From: Methylobacterium pseudosasicola
GTDB lineage: Bacteria; Pseudomonadota; Alphaproteobacteria; Rhizobiales; Beijerinckiaceae
Length of the DNA: 64,000 nt
NCBI RefSeq assembly: GCF_900114535.1
Contig: NZ_FOTK01000001.1
Location: 62,001-126,000 of the forward strand
Direction: 5' to 3'
Shown here one piece after another: positions 1-8,399 of the stretch (position 1 is its first letter; every line of letters begins with the position of its first letter). The notes beneath the pieces were generated by a model, which was given only the letters and a program-made list of their open reading frames with translations, did not search any database and was not told the DNA's origin. Position numbers and translations under genes: made by a program.

Positions 1-1895
1 AATAACACCAAGCCGCCGATCACCGCGGGCCCGCCAAAACCGTCGCCCACCAGCGCCAGGGCGCCATCGTCGCCCGACACGTAGACGATGATCGCGAAGG
101 CGACGCCCCAGAGACTCTCGCCGACGATCAGGCCCGTCGCGGTGAGGATGCCCAGCCGGACAGCCCGTTCCGGATCGGCCTGGCGGCGCGCCCAGCGCTC
201 GTAGACCGTGCCGATCACCGCGCCGGCCACCAGGGGCACGACCAGCTTCATGGGCAGGTAGATCCCGAAGGCGGTCGCCAGGGGCGGGAGGCGCAGGCGC
301 TTCAGCCGGCCGAGGGTTTCGTCCAGGGCGATCAGCGCCACGCCCGCAACCGCGCCCCAACCCAGCATGCGCCAATTGCCTTCGCCCGACAGCACGCCCT
401 TCGCCAAGGTCGAGATCAGGCCGGCCTGCGGCGCCGCCAGCGCGTTCGGCCCCGCTCCGGGCGCCCCGACGAAGCCGAAGCTCGTCGCCAGCACGTTCAG
501 CACAGGCGGTATGATCACCGCGCCGAATACCACGCCGACCACGAGGGCCGCCTGCTGCTTCCACGGGGTTGCGCCCACGAGCTGGCCGGTCTTGAGGTCC
601 TGCAGGTTGTCGTTCGCGATGGCGCAGATGCTGAACACGACGCCGGTGACGGTCAGCACGTAGGCGACGAGCGCCCCGCTGCTCTGCGCATCCGCATCGC
701 GGCCGAGAAGCCCCAGCAGCATCACCGAACTCGCCAGCGCGGCCAGGATGCCGATCCCCGACAGAGGCGAGTTGGACGAGCCGATCAACCCGGCCATGTA
801 GCCGGTCACCGCCGCCGCCACGAGCCCGATCACCAGGACGAACAGCAGGCCGCCCGCGACCAGCAGCACGCCGTGCCGCTCCAGGCTGGTGCCGGCGAGG
901 ACGTCCCACAGCAGCCAGCCGATCGGCAGGAGCAGGCTCAGCGAGACGAGGCCGACGACCGCGATCGGCAGATCGCGCTCCTCGAGTGCCAAGGTCACGC
1001 CGGCGCCGCGCGCCCGCCCGGCGGCGAGGGCCGAGCGGATGCCGCCCAGCACCGGGCGGGCGATCCGGATCAACGTCCAGACCGCCGCGACGGCCATCAC
1101 GCCGGCGCCGAAGAACCGCACCTCCTGCCGGAACACCGCGCCGACCCAGGCCTCGACGGACACGTCCGGCATCGGCTGCTGCGTGGTCAGGAGCGGGACC
1201 AGCACGACCCAGCCGATCACCAGCCCGAGGGCCATCGCGGCCCCCACCGACAGGCCGACGAGATGGCCGACGCCGAGCAGTGCGAAGGACAGGTTGCCGC
1301 CGATCCCGGTGGCCCCGGCGCCGACGCGGAACCAGGTCGCGGCGCTGTCGAGCACCAGCCGGGTCTGGGCCAGGGCCGCGAAGCCGGCCGAGGCCAGGCT
1401 GTTCCAGACCAGGATCCGCAGGCCCAGCGCGCTGTCCGCCGCGCCGGCGGTGCCCTGGTTGCCGAGCGCCAGCACCTCGGCGGCGGCGCGTCCCTCGGGA
1501 TAGGGCAGGTTCGAATCGACCACGAGGGCACGGCGCAGGGGCACGGACAACATCACGCCCAGGATCCCGCCCGTCGCGGCGATCCCCGCGGTGATGAGCC
1601 AGGGAAAGCCCTGCCACCAGCCGATCATCACCAGGCCCGGCAGCACGAAGATGATGCACGAGAGCGTTCCCGCCGCGGAGGCGACGGTCTGGACGATGTT
1701 GTTCTCCGGCACCGTGGCGCCGGGCAGATGGCGCAACACTGCCATGGAGATGACCGCGGCCGGGATCGAGGTCGCGAAGGTGAGCCCGACCTTAAGGCCG
1801 AGATAGACATTGGCAGCGGTGAACAGCAGCGTCAGCACGCCGCCGAGCAGGATGCCGCGCCAGGTCAGTTCGGCTGGTTTGGCACCGCTGGGCAT
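1..1895 (-). CDS. OPT family oligopeptide transporter (3' end cut by window edge)
   Basis: This reading frame starts at an ATG at 1895 and stays open on the minus strand to the left edge, so the C-terminus is missing. The N-terminus reads SGAKPAELTWRGILLGG, followed by ANVYLGLKVGLTFATSIPAA and NNIVQTVASAAGTL. These are the characteristic first membrane segments of the bacterial OPT family (PF03169), proton-coupled importers of oligopeptides or metal chelates in the inner membrane. About 631 residues are visible, close to the usual 600-700. The substrate cannot be told from sequence. The gene is divergent from the small DUF6429 gene across an unusually AT-rich gap. Confidence 0.9.
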   Translation of the reverse strand, partial: MPSGAKPAELTWRGILLGGVLTLLFTAANVYLGLKVGLTFATSIPAAVISMAVLRHLPGATVPENNIVQTVASAAGTLSCIIFVLPGLVMIGWWQGFPWLITAGIAATGGILGVMLSVPLRRALVVDSNLPYPEGRAAAEVLALGNQGTAGAADSALGLRILVWNSLASAGFAALAQTRLVLDSAATWFRVGAGATGIGGNLSFALLGVGHLVGLSVGAAMALGLVIGWVVLVPLLTTQQPMPDVSVEAWVGAVFRQEVRFFGAGVMAVAAVWTLIRIARPVLGGIRSALAAGRARGAGVTLALEERDLPIAVVGLVSLSLLLPIGWLLWDVLAGTSLERHGVLLVAGGLLFVLVIGLVAAAVTGYMAGLIGSSNSPLSGIGILAALASSVMLLGLLGRDADAQSSGALVAYVLTVTGVVFSICAIANDNLQDLKTGQLVGATPWKQQAALVVGVVFGAVIIPPVLNVLATSFGFVGAPGAGPNALAAPQAGLISTLAKGVLSGEGNWRMLGWGAVAGVALIALDETLGRLKRLRLPPLATAFGIYLPMKLVVPLVAGAVIGTVYERWARRQADPERAVRLGILTATGLIVGESLWGVAFAIIVYVSGDDGALALVGDGFGGPAVIGGLVL

Positions 1896-2150
1896 GCGAA
1901 TCGGGCTCCGAGATCGAATCCTCGGAGTTTATCTGTCGTCGACTGCGGAAGACAACCTGTCGGAAAAGCGGACATCCTGGCTCGTTATATATTTATTTGA
2001 AGAAAACGAGGTCAATATTGTCGAAATATACCGAAAAAACCAAAAGCTATACTGTGTTGAAGGCGCCGTTTCTAAAAATGTGGATATCCCAGGCCGCTGC
2101 TAACCAGCCGGACCTTGGGCTGCGCAAGCACGGTGTGCTAATTTCAGGGT
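1896..2150. other. AT-rich divergent intergenic region
   Basis: This gap separates the OPT transporter from the DUF6429 gene. The part from about 1970 to 2090 is much richer in A and T than anything nearby and contains runs such as TTATATATTTATTTG. It should hold the promoters of both genes. An open frame crosses it, but I see no protein family and no good start in it. Confidence 0.5.
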
Positions 2151-2381
2151 ATGCAGATCGACGAAGAGCGCATTGACGAGGCGGTGCTCGCCCTTCTGTG
2201 GCTGACGCTCCACAACGAATGTCGGGCCTGGAAAGGGTTCGACTGGGCAACCCTCGGCCGCCTGCACGCGAAGGGGCTGATCGACGATCCGGTCGGCCGG
2301 GCCAAATCCGTGGTGCTGACCGAGGAAGGCTTGCGCCAATCCGAGGCGCTGTTCGAAGCGCTGTTCACGCGCAAGGATTGA
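2151..2381 (+). CDS. DUF6429 family small protein
   Basis: A 76-residue acidic protein of the form MQIDEERIDEAVLALLWLTL, then AWKGFDW, then GLIDDPVGRAKSVVLTEEGL. This pattern matches DUF6429 as I remember it, a short winged-helix-like protein common in Proteobacteria and of unknown function. The whole length is conserved and there is no signal peptide. The ATG at 2151 is the only sensible start. It stands alone between the AT-rich gap and the tRNA-Leu terminator. The family name comes from memory and is the uncertain part; that this is a real gene is well supported. Confidence 0.8.
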   Translation: MQIDEERIDEAVLALLWLTLHNECRAWKGFDWATLGRLHAKGLIDDPVGRAKSVVLTEEGLRQSEALFEALFTRKD

Positions 2382-2479
2382 GAGCCCCGGCTCAGCGACG
2401 CTGCGAACACATGTGTGCAAAGGAAAATCAGGCCCCCAAGCCATGATCGCGGCCTGAGGCCGACCGATCAGCTTTCAGA

Positions 2480-2508
2480 GGGAAAGCACCACAACAAACG
2501 TGTGGTGC
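2480..2508 (-). terminator. Rho-independent terminator of tRNA-Leu
   Basis: On the minus strand an 8-bp stem, GCACCACA pairing with TGTGGTGC around a 7-base loop, is followed by TTTCCCT. The 5' arm includes the encoded CCA end of the tRNA, so the hairpin lies directly at the end of tRNA-Leu. Confidence 0.7.
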
Positions 2509-2587
2509 GGCCAAGAGGACTCGAACCTCCACCCCTCGCGGGACTAGCACCTCAAGCTAGCGCGTCTACCAATTCCGCCATGGCCGC
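2503..2587 (-). tRNA. tRNA-Leu (anticodon GAG)
   Basis: The minus strand from 2587 to 2503 folds as a class II tRNA. The acceptor arm is GCGGCCA with GGCCGC at the 3' side, the D-loop holds TTGGTAGACGC, and the T-arm is GAGGTTCGAGTCCTC. The anticodon stem is CTAGC/GCTAG with loop TTGAGGT, giving anticodon GAG. The long variable arm (CCCGCGAGGGG) is typical of leucine tRNAs. The 3' CCA is encoded. Confidence 0.97.
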
Positions 2588-2772
2588 ATCGGACGCGAAG
2601 ATCCGCCCGTTCGCCCGAACGCTGCGACCTCCGGGGACTCCCTCGGGTCGCCGTCATGTCGGGCGGCGCAGCGGATAACAGATCGATCCGCCGCCGACAA
2701 GCGCTCCGCTCGCTCCGTCGCCTCTCAGAGCGGAAATTACGCGCCTCCCCGGCGGAAACGGCGGTCTTTGAG

Positions 2773-3390
2773 TCAGGTGCAGAGGGGGAGGAGGGCCAGG
2801 TCCACGATGGCCTGCAAGTCCTGCTCGGAGGCGCCATCCCGCGCCTGCACCGATAGACCCTGCAGGGTGGCGGCGTAGAACGCGGCCAGCGCCTCGGTAT
2901 CGCTTGTCTCCGGCAATTCACCTTGGCTTTTGCCGCGATCGAGCCGGGCCTTGATGGCCTCGCGTGCCGCGATCCGCCGAGCGGTCATGCGCCGGGCGAT
3001 CGCGTGATGGTCCGGCCCGCAGCTCAGCAGGCCCAGCGAGATGAAGCAGCCGCCAGGACGGTCGCTGGCGGCATAATGCTGCGCCGCCTGTGTCAGCAGA
3101 GTCCGGATCGCCGCCTGCACACTTCCCGGCCGTTCGAGGGCTTCCGCGGCGAACGCGCCGTCGCGCTGCTGATAGAGGGCGACCGCCTCCTCGAAGAGGG
3201 CTTCCTTGCTCTGGAATGCGCCGTACAGGCTGGTCGCCGTGACGCCGATGGCGTCCGTCAGATCGGCGATCGACGTGCCCTCGTAGCCGCGGGCCTGAAA
3301 CAGGGCCAGGGCGGTCTCCAGGGCTTCCTGGCGATCGAACTGGCGTGGCCGGCCGCGCGCTCTCCGACCCGACGGGTTTTCGATTTCCAT
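2773..3390 (-). CDS. TetR/AcrR family transcriptional regulator
   Basis: A repressor-type regulator of 205 residues. The N-terminal helix-turn-helix is clear: RGRPRQFDRQEALETAL, then GYEGTSIADLTDAIGVT, then SLYGAFQSKEALFEEAV, at about residues 9-60. The C-terminal ligand domain is of the type seen near oxidoreductase and hydrolase genes. I prefer the ATG at 3390 (MEIENPSG) over an in-frame ATG 39 bases upstream, because the TetR fold begins immediately after it. The gene is divergent from the SGNH hydrolase with about 80 bases between starts, so that gene is the likely target. The effector is unknown. Confidence 0.9.
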   Translation of the reverse strand: MEIENPSGRRARGRPRQFDRQEALETALALFQARGYEGTSIADLTDAIGVTATSLYGAFQSKEALFEEAVALYQQRDGAFAAEALERPGSVQAAIRTLLTQAAQHYAASDRPGGCFISLGLLSCGPDHHAIARRMTARRIAAREAIKARLDRGKSQGELPETSDTEALAAFYAATLQGLSVQARDGASEQDLQAIVDLALLPLCT

Positions 3391-3472
3391 AGCGACCACT
3401 GCAATAATGCCTTGACAGGCGCGCCGCAAGCCGTCCTCAATTCTGTAGCGATTCCTGCAAAAAGGCTTTCGG

Positions 3473-4237
3473 ATGATGCGGCATGCGATCGTCGCTCTGG
3501 GTGCTCTCGCTCTCGGCGTCGGTCTCGGCGCGGGGGCGCAGGCCGACCCGCGGCGGGTCCTGATCTATGGGGACAGCAACACCTGGGGCTATGTGGCGAG
3601 CCCTGATGGCCAGCCGGCCCGCCGTTACGGGCGCGACCAGCGCTGGACGGGCCTGCTCCAGCAGGCGCTCGGTGCCGATTACGAGGTGGTGGAGGATGGG
3701 CTCAACCTGCGCACGACCGACCTCGACGGTGAGGCTTGGCCGGACAGCATCATTCGGCCCGACACGGTCAACGGCTCAAAACATCTGCCGGTGTCGATCG
3801 CGGCCAATATGCCCCTCGATCTGGTCGTGATCATGCTCGGCACGAACGATCTCCAGGCCCGCTATCGACGCTCGCCGCAGCAGGTGGCCGACGCCGCGGC
3901 CGGGCTCGCACGGCAGGTTCAGGCCTCCTCGGGAGGCATCGGCAACGCCTATCCGGCGCCGCGCGTGCTGCTGGTGTCGCCGGTCCAGGTCGCCCCGATT
4001 CCGATCCGGGGCTGGAGCGAGCGCTATGACGGTGGCCGGGAGAAATCGCAGCACTTCGCCGAAGCTTTTGCGCAGGCGGCGGCAAAGGCCCGGATCCCGA
4101 GCTTCGATGCCGCATCCGCGATCGGAGGTGCCGCACACGGAGCCGATGGCCTGCACCTGTCTCCGGCCGATCACCGTCAGCTGGCGGCCGCGATCGCCCC
4201 CGTGATCCGCAAGACGCTGGACGACGGGGAGCCGTGA
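3473..4237 (+). CDS. Secreted SGNH/GDSL-type hydrolase (arylesterase-like)
   Basis: A 254-residue protein with a signal peptide (hydrophobic residues 5-21, cleavage near AQA). The mature part has all SGNH blocks: block I is LIYGDSNTWGY with the nucleophilic serine, block III is MLGTNDLQ, and block V is DGLHLSPADH with the catalytic Asp and His. The asparagine in place of the usual Ser/Thr after GDS is seen in the arylesterase/acyl-CoA thioesterase I subgroup. It should hydrolyse esters or acyl groups in the periplasm. It is divergent from the TetR gene, which may regulate it, and it ends 4 bases before the convergent FliN-like gene. Confidence 0.88.
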   Translation: MMRHAIVALGALALGVGLGAGAQADPRRVLIYGDSNTWGYVASPDGQPARRYGRDQRWTGLLQQALGADYEVVEDGLNLRTTDLDGEAWPDSIIRPDTVNGSKHLPVSIAANMPLDLVVIMLGTNDLQARYRRSPQQVADAAAGLARQVQASSGGIGNAYPAPRVLLVSPVQVAPIPIRGWSERYDGGREKSQHFAEAFAQAAAKARIPSFDAASAIGGAAHGADGLHLSPADHRQLAAAIAPVIRKTLDDGEP

Positions 4238-4241
4238 CCGC

Positions 4242-4628
4242 TCAATCGGACGCGTAGCTATCTTCGAAGAACGGTGTCGCGCTGTCGCCGATGGTGGTGC
4301 CGGGCTCGACAATCGCCGCCGCCTTGCGGATCAATTCCGTCACTTCGACGGAGATGCGGTCGCCGGTCACGACGATCTGGCCGCGGGCGATCGGGTGGTC
4401 GTTGGCCAGGATCTCGACCATGTCGCTGTCGCTGGCCTCCAGCTCGATCACGGCGCCCCGGCCCATGCGCAGCAGCATGTGCAGCGGCATCCGGGCCCGG
4501 CCGAGCACCACCGTCAGATCGACCTTCAGGGTCTCGAAGACCGCCACCGCCTGCCCATCCCGTCTCGCAGCCGACCGAGCATCAAAGCCTTGCAACCGCC
4601 GGCCGCGGATGTTGAAGGCTTCGACCAT
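4242..4628 (-). CDS. FliN/SpoA-domain protein (flagellar motor switch-like)
   Basis: A 128-residue cytoplasmic protein whose core, from about residue 34 to 95, is a SpoA (FliN/FliM C-terminal) domain: [20 protein letters not shown], then [14 protein letters not shown], then [20 protein letters not shown]. In flagellated bacteria this domain forms the C-ring. No other flagellar gene lies in the window, so it is an orphan copy. It is divergent from lipB with only 20 bases between the start codons, and the two leaders must overlap. It could be the main FliN encoded away from the flagellar cluster or a diverged paralogue. Confidence 0.85.
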   Translation of the reverse strand: MVEAFNIRGRRLQGFDARSAARRDGQAVAVFETLKVDLTVVLGRARMPLHMLLRMGRGAVIELEASDSDMVEILANDHPIARGQIVVTGDRISVEVTELIRKAAAIVEPGTTIGDSATPFFEDSYASD

Positions 4629-4648
4629 CGACGCAGGATAGTGAACCC

Positions 4649-5380
4649 TTGGTAAACGCAGCCCGCCTCACGGTCTCGCCGCACGCCTTTCCGAAGCGGC
4701 CCGGCTCGGATCCGGTCGCGGGTCCGGTGTCCTGGCGCGTGAGCGATGCACCGGTGGGCTACGCGGAGGCGGTCGCCTGGATGGAGGCGCGGGTGGAGCA
4801 GATCGCACGCGGCACGGCGGCCGAATGCGTCTGGCTGCTGGAGCACCCGCCGCTCTACACCGCCGGCACCTCGGCCAAGCCCGAGGATCTTGTGACGCCA
4901 GATCGATTCCCGGTCCATGTCACCGGCCGGGGCGGCCAATACACCTATCACGGCCCGGGCCAGCGGGTCGCCTACGTGATGCTCGACCTCGACCGGCGCA
5001 GCCGGGACCTGCGGGCCTACGTGGCGAGCCTGGAGGGCTGGCTGATCGAGACGCTGGCGGCCTTCAACGTCCGGGCCGAGCGCCGGGAGGACCGGGTCGG
5101 CGTCTGGGTGCGCCGCCCGGAGAAGGGGCCGGGGGTGGAGGACAAGATCGCCGCCATCGGCATCCGGGTACGCCGCTGGGTCAGCTTCCACGGGATCAGC
5201 CTGAACGTCGAGCCGGACCTGTCGCACTTCGCCGGCATCGTGCCCTGCGGCGTGCGCGAGCACGGGGTGACGAGCCTGGTCGATCTCGGCCTGCCGGTGA
5301 GCCTGGCGGAGGTCGATATGCAACTGCGGGCGGCCTTCGAGGCGATCTTTGGAGCGACGGTGATCGAGGCGGAGCCCTAG
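4649..5380 (+). CDS. lipB: Octanoyl-[acyl carrier protein]:protein N-octanoyltransferase (LipB)
   Basis: LipB transfers octanoate from acyl carrier protein to the lipoyl domains of 2-oxoacid dehydrogenases and the glycine cleavage H protein. The 243-residue product carries the family signature [12 protein letters not shown], the catalytic lysine at about residue 166 ([11 protein letters not shown]) and the catalytic cysteine at about residue 200 (GIVPCGV). SFHGISLNV is also typical. The first in-frame start is a TTG at 4649, and no ATG lies close to the beginning of the domain, so the exact start is uncertain. It is divergent from the FliN-like gene. Confidence 0.95.
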   Translation: MVNAARLTVSPHAFPKRPGSDPVAGPVSWRVSDAPVGYAEAVAWMEARVEQIARGTAAECVWLLEHPPLYTAGTSAKPEDLVTPDRFPVHVTGRGGQYTYHGPGQRVAYVMLDLDRRSRDLRAYVASLEGWLIETLAAFNVRAERREDRVGVWVRRPEKGPGVEDKIAAIGIRVRRWVSFHGISLNVEPDLSHFAGIVPCGVREHGVTSLVDLGLPVSLAEVDMQLRAAFEAIFGATVIEAEP

Positions 5381-5446
5381 CGGCTTCGTCCGGACGACGC
5401 GTACGGCGTGGCCATCGTGTATCGTACGGTTATGGAGGGGCGGCCG

Positions 5447-5899
5447 ATGCGCTCGACGAGATACGCGGATGAGATCGCCAGCGCCGACGAGGGGGGCGCG
5501 CGCATCGAGCGGTTGCGGATTCGAGCCACCGGGGCCGACGAGATTCGCTTCTCCTGGTGGAAGGATGGCCGCTTTCAGGCCCGGCCCCTGGATCTGCCGG
5601 AGGACGATCTTCTGCGGCTTCTGCGCAAGGCCATCGACGAGGGTGTGTTCTCCGAAGTCTTTGTCGGAAACCTGCGGCGCATGCTCGGTGCCGGCGCAGA
5701 AGCGATTCCCGAACATAGCATGGTCAGGCTATCCAGCAGCCTGGCTCTGAAGGATGGGCGCAGGCTTCCGGAGGGCGCCCGCGGCGCCGTGGTGTTCGTC
5801 CACGGCGACGGCGAAGCCTACGAGGTGGAGTTCGTCGAGCCCTTCCACGCCGTGGCGACGGTTCCGGCGCCGAGCGTGTCTCGGATCGCTGCGGCGTGA
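5447..5899 (+). CDS. Two-part protein with C-terminal DUF4926 domain
   Basis: The start at 5447 is chosen because GGAGGGG lies 6 bases upstream; this gives 150 residues. The N-terminal half (IRFSWWKDGRFQARPLDLP, then LLRLLRKAIDEGVFSEVFV) looks like a small strand-plus-helix module I cannot name. The last 45 residues, LPEGARGAVVFVHGDGEAYE then VEFVEPFHAVATV, match the DUF4926 pattern, a small SH3-like fold. The gene overlaps the following DUF6883 gene by 4 bases (GTGA), so the two are translationally coupled. DUF4926 genes are often found beside DUF6883 genes. An antitoxin or immunity role is possible but unproven. Confidence 0.75.
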   Translation: MRSTRYADEIASADEGGARIERLRIRATGADEIRFSWWKDGRFQARPLDLPEDDLLRLLRKAIDEGVFSEVFVGNLRRMLGAGAEAIPEHSMVRLSSSLALKDGRRLPEGARGAVVFVHGDGEAYEVEFVEPFHAVATVPAPSVSRIAAA

Positions 5900-6234
5900 C
5901 TGCCGCCGTTCCGCCCCGAACCGTGCCGCCGGCCAAGCTCACCGACTACCTGCTCCGACCGGATCATCCCGTCGGTGGATCCAAGGCGGCGTTCTTCCAG
6001 GCCTTCGGCTTCTCGCTCGGCCACCCGGAGGTCATCACGGCAGCCTTCATCGCTCATCCGGACCATAATCCCGTCGCGGATACGGAGCACAGCCGTTGGG
6101 GTGTGAAATACACGGTCCGCTGCCGCGTCCGGACACCGGATGGCCGTGATCCCTGCATCCTGACGGTGTGGATCGTCCCGCCGGGCGAGACTGTTGCCCG
6201 CCTCGTCACAGCCTATCCCGATGAGGAGCGCTGA
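5896..6234 (+). CDS. DUF6883 family protein
   Basis: A 112-residue protein that starts with GTG inside the stop region of the DUF4926 gene. The pattern KLTDYLLRPDHPVGGSKAAF, then FGF, a central GVKYTVRCRVRTPDGRD and the ending TVWIVPPGETVARLVTAYP is what I know as DUF6883. The family has a compact alpha/beta fold with conserved K, F and W positions and no established function. The 4-base overlap with its partner and the frequent co-occurrence of the two families suggest a functional pair, perhaps toxin and antitoxin. That is inference. The region is otherwise ordinary in composition. Confidence 0.78.
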   Translation: MTAAVPPRTVPPAKLTDYLLRPDHPVGGSKAAFFQAFGFSLGHPEVITAAFIAHPDHNPVADTEHSRWGVKYTVRCRVRTPDGRDPCILTVWIVPPGETVARLVTAYPDEER

Positions 6235-6275
6235 CGCCGTAGCTCAGGATCGCCCTGTCGGATCACGCGGACCGA

Positions 6276-8399
6276 TCAGAAATCCGCGTGTAGCCGCGAC
6301 GCGAAGAAGTGGGACGGCCCGCGGTCGCGATTGTAGCCGGGGTTGTTCACGAACTGGTAGTCGAAGGTCAGGGTCACGAACTTCGTGAGATTCAGAGCGT
6401 AGTAGGTCTCCAGCGCCCGCTCGCTGCCGTAGTTGAGCCGCCCGTCGCCGATCAGCAGGCCGTAGAAGCCCGCCGCGAAGGCGGCGCGGTGCGAGGGTGA
6501 GAGCCGGTTCATCGCCGTGCCGAGGCCGATCGTGTCGTCCGGCCGGTCCCAGGCCTTGCCCTTCAGGGACAGGCCGCCGGAGAAGCTTTGGTCGATATCG
6601 GTGAAGGAGATGTTCTCCGTGCGCCCGTCGTTCAGGCTGGCCCGGGCGAACAGGCCGAGCTCGGGCGTCAGAGCCTGTTCCAGGTTGATGTAGCCGCCGG
6701 TCTTGCGGCGCGGCTTGCGGGTCGCGAGCGCAGCATCGCTGCCGTTGTCGAACAGGCCGAGCTGGGTGAGGGTGACGACCTCGCGGTTGTTGGCCGAGAC
6801 GCCGACATTCGAGAACAGCCCGATGCGGATTTTGCCCGGCTGCTCCAGCCACGGGAGCACGTGGCGCTCCTCGAACTCGACGTTCAGCCCGGCGCGGCGG
6901 AACACCCGCGGGTCGAGCACATCGCTCGACGGCTCCTTTGGCACCTGCGTGTAGGCGGCGCGGATCGCGAAGTCCGGTCGGTTGTACTCGGCGTAGACAC
7001 CCTGGGTGAAGCCAGGGAGGTTGGCTGGGAAGTCCCAGGCCGAGGCGCCCCAGAGCGACCAGTTGAAGAAGTCGACCCGCGGGTCGTGCGCGTAGACGTT
7101 GCCGTCGAAGAAGTCGCCGAGCGCGAACTTGCCCGCGATCAGGGTGATCCGCTCCGCATCGTACCGGGTGGCGACCTGGTTCGGCCCGTCCGGCACCTCC
7201 ACGGTCTCGCCGCCGAGCCCGATCGTCTGCTTCACGTAGTAGCGGTTCGAGCGCAGCTTCGGGAACGGGGCGCCGGCCTTCTGCGCCTCGCCGTTGACGA
7301 AGCCCGCGACGCCCAAAGTCCGCGACAGGCCGAAGCCCTGGCTGAACTCGGGGTTGTAGTACAGCTCGGTGCTGTCGGTGAGCTTGAGCCCGAGGAAGAT
7401 CGTGGCCGTGGTGGTCTGGCGGGCCTGGTGCGGGATCAGGCTCTGCGCACCCTCGTAGGGCGAGCGGAAGCCCGGCACGCCCTGGGCGATCAGCGTCGTC
7501 TGGCCGTGCAGCGAGAAGCGCCCGGTATCGCCGTTGTCGGGATCGTGCGGGGCGGTCTCGTCGGGATCGGCCGGGACCTTCAGGCCGCCCGGGAACCACA
7601 TCAGCCGCGCGAACAGCTGGTTCGAGGTGAAGCTCGCCCGGGACGTGACCGGGCCGCCATCGTCCCCCGGCACGTAGCCCAGGGAGAAGCGCCGGCTGCC
7701 GCCGAGATCGATGTAGCGGTAGTCGATCCCGAGGGCGAGCGAGTCGCTGATGGCGTATTGGATGCCCGCGCCCAGGGTGAAGCCGAGATAGCCGAGCTCG
7801 CGCCGCGCCGTGTTCTGGCCGCCCGCGTCGAGATCCGGATAGTCCGCCAGGAAGCGGGCATTGGCGCCCGCGAGGCCGAAGGATCCGTAGACCAGGTAAC
7901 GGTCGAAGCTGTAGCCGATCCGGGCCCGGAGGGTGCCGTACAGGTCGGTCTTGGCCCGCACGATGTTGAAGGGCGGGTCGGCATCCTCGTAGCCGAAGCC
8001 CAGGATAGTCGAGGGCACCGGCCGCTTCAGGTTCGCCACGTCGAAGCTGCCCTCGACCCCGTAGACCCAGGGGCCGGTCTGCCAGTTCCAGCCGCCGAAC
8101 ACGCCCCCGACCGCCGTGGTGGCGTTGCGGCCCTGATCGCTGCGGCCCGTGGAATCGCCGCTCTTGAACGCCGGAACCGCCCGGTCGCCGATCGTCGTCG
8201 GCCCGAAATTATAGGCGCCGTAGGATCCGCCCGCGCTGCCCTGGAGGCCGACATAGCCGCCCGACCAATCCGTGTAGACGGGGAGATCCGCTGCGGGACG
8301 CCGCGCCGCCGGGTCGGCCGCGATCGCCGGGGCGGACGCGATCAGGGGCGCCGCGAGGACGAAGGCAGTACGGATGAGAGACGCGGAACGGGGCGGCAT
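6276..8399 (-). CDS. Outer membrane protein: Omp31-like barrel fused to carbohydrate porin (OprB-like)
   Basis: I start this gene at ATG 8399 (MPPRSASLIRTAF), where a normal signal peptide begins (cleavage after APAIA); this gives 707 residues. An in-frame frame continues upstream but has no signal-like sequence. Residues from about 40 to 270 form an Omp25/31-type eight-stranded barrel (VYTDWSGGYVGLQGSAGGSY, then IGYSFDRYLVYGSFGLAGAN, then LALGIDYRYIDLG). From about 300 to the end is a carbohydrate-selective porin domain (FSLHGQTTLIAQG, IFLGLKLTDSTELYYNPEFS, FALGDFFDGN, RAYTQ-like strands). The C-terminal phenylalanine is the outer-membrane insertion signal. Two barrels in one chain is unusual. 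It probably admits sugars or other small solutes. Confidence 0.85.
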   Translation of the reverse strand: MPPRSASLIRTAFVLAAPLIASAPAIAADPAARRPAADLPVYTDWSGGYVGLQGSAGGSYGAYNFGPTTIGDRAVPAFKSGDSTGRSDQGRNATTAVGGVFGGWNWQTGPWVYGVEGSFDVANLKRPVPSTILGFGYEDADPPFNIVRAKTDLYGTLRARIGYSFDRYLVYGSFGLAGANARFLADYPDLDAGGQNTARRELGYLGFTLGAGIQYAISDSLALGIDYRYIDLGGSRRFSLGYVPGDDGGPVTSRASFTSNQLFARLMWFPGGLKVPADPDETAPHDPDNGDTGRFSLHGQTTLIAQGVPGFRSPYEGAQSLIPHQARQTTTATIFLGLKLTDSTELYYNPEFSQGFGLSRTLGVAGFVNGEAQKAGAPFPKLRSNRYYVKQTIGLGGETVEVPDGPNQVATRYDAERITLIAGKFALGDFFDGNVYAHDPRVDFFNWSLWGASAWDFPANLPGFTQGVYAEYNRPDFAIRAAYTQVPKEPSSDVLDPRVFRRAGLNVEFEERHVLPWLEQPGKIRIGLFSNVGVSANNREVVTLTQLGLFDNGSDAALATRKPRRKTGGYINLEQALTPELGLFARASLNDGRTENISFTDIDQSFSGGLSLKGKAWDRPDDTIGLGTAMNRLSPSHRAAFAAGFYGLLIGDGRLNYGSERALETYYALNLTKFVTLTFDYQFVNNPGYNRDRGPSHFFASRLHADF

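Noticed and set aside
873..2000. Long plus-strand open frames across the OPT gene
   Set aside because: They are antisense to a clear transporter gene and encode Arg/Gln/Pro-rich sequence with no domain, as expected in high-GC DNA.
1810..2103. Possible 97-residue gene across the AT-rich gap
   Set aside because: The first part is antisense to the OPT start and the rest is low-GC intergenic sequence; there is no ribosome site or family.
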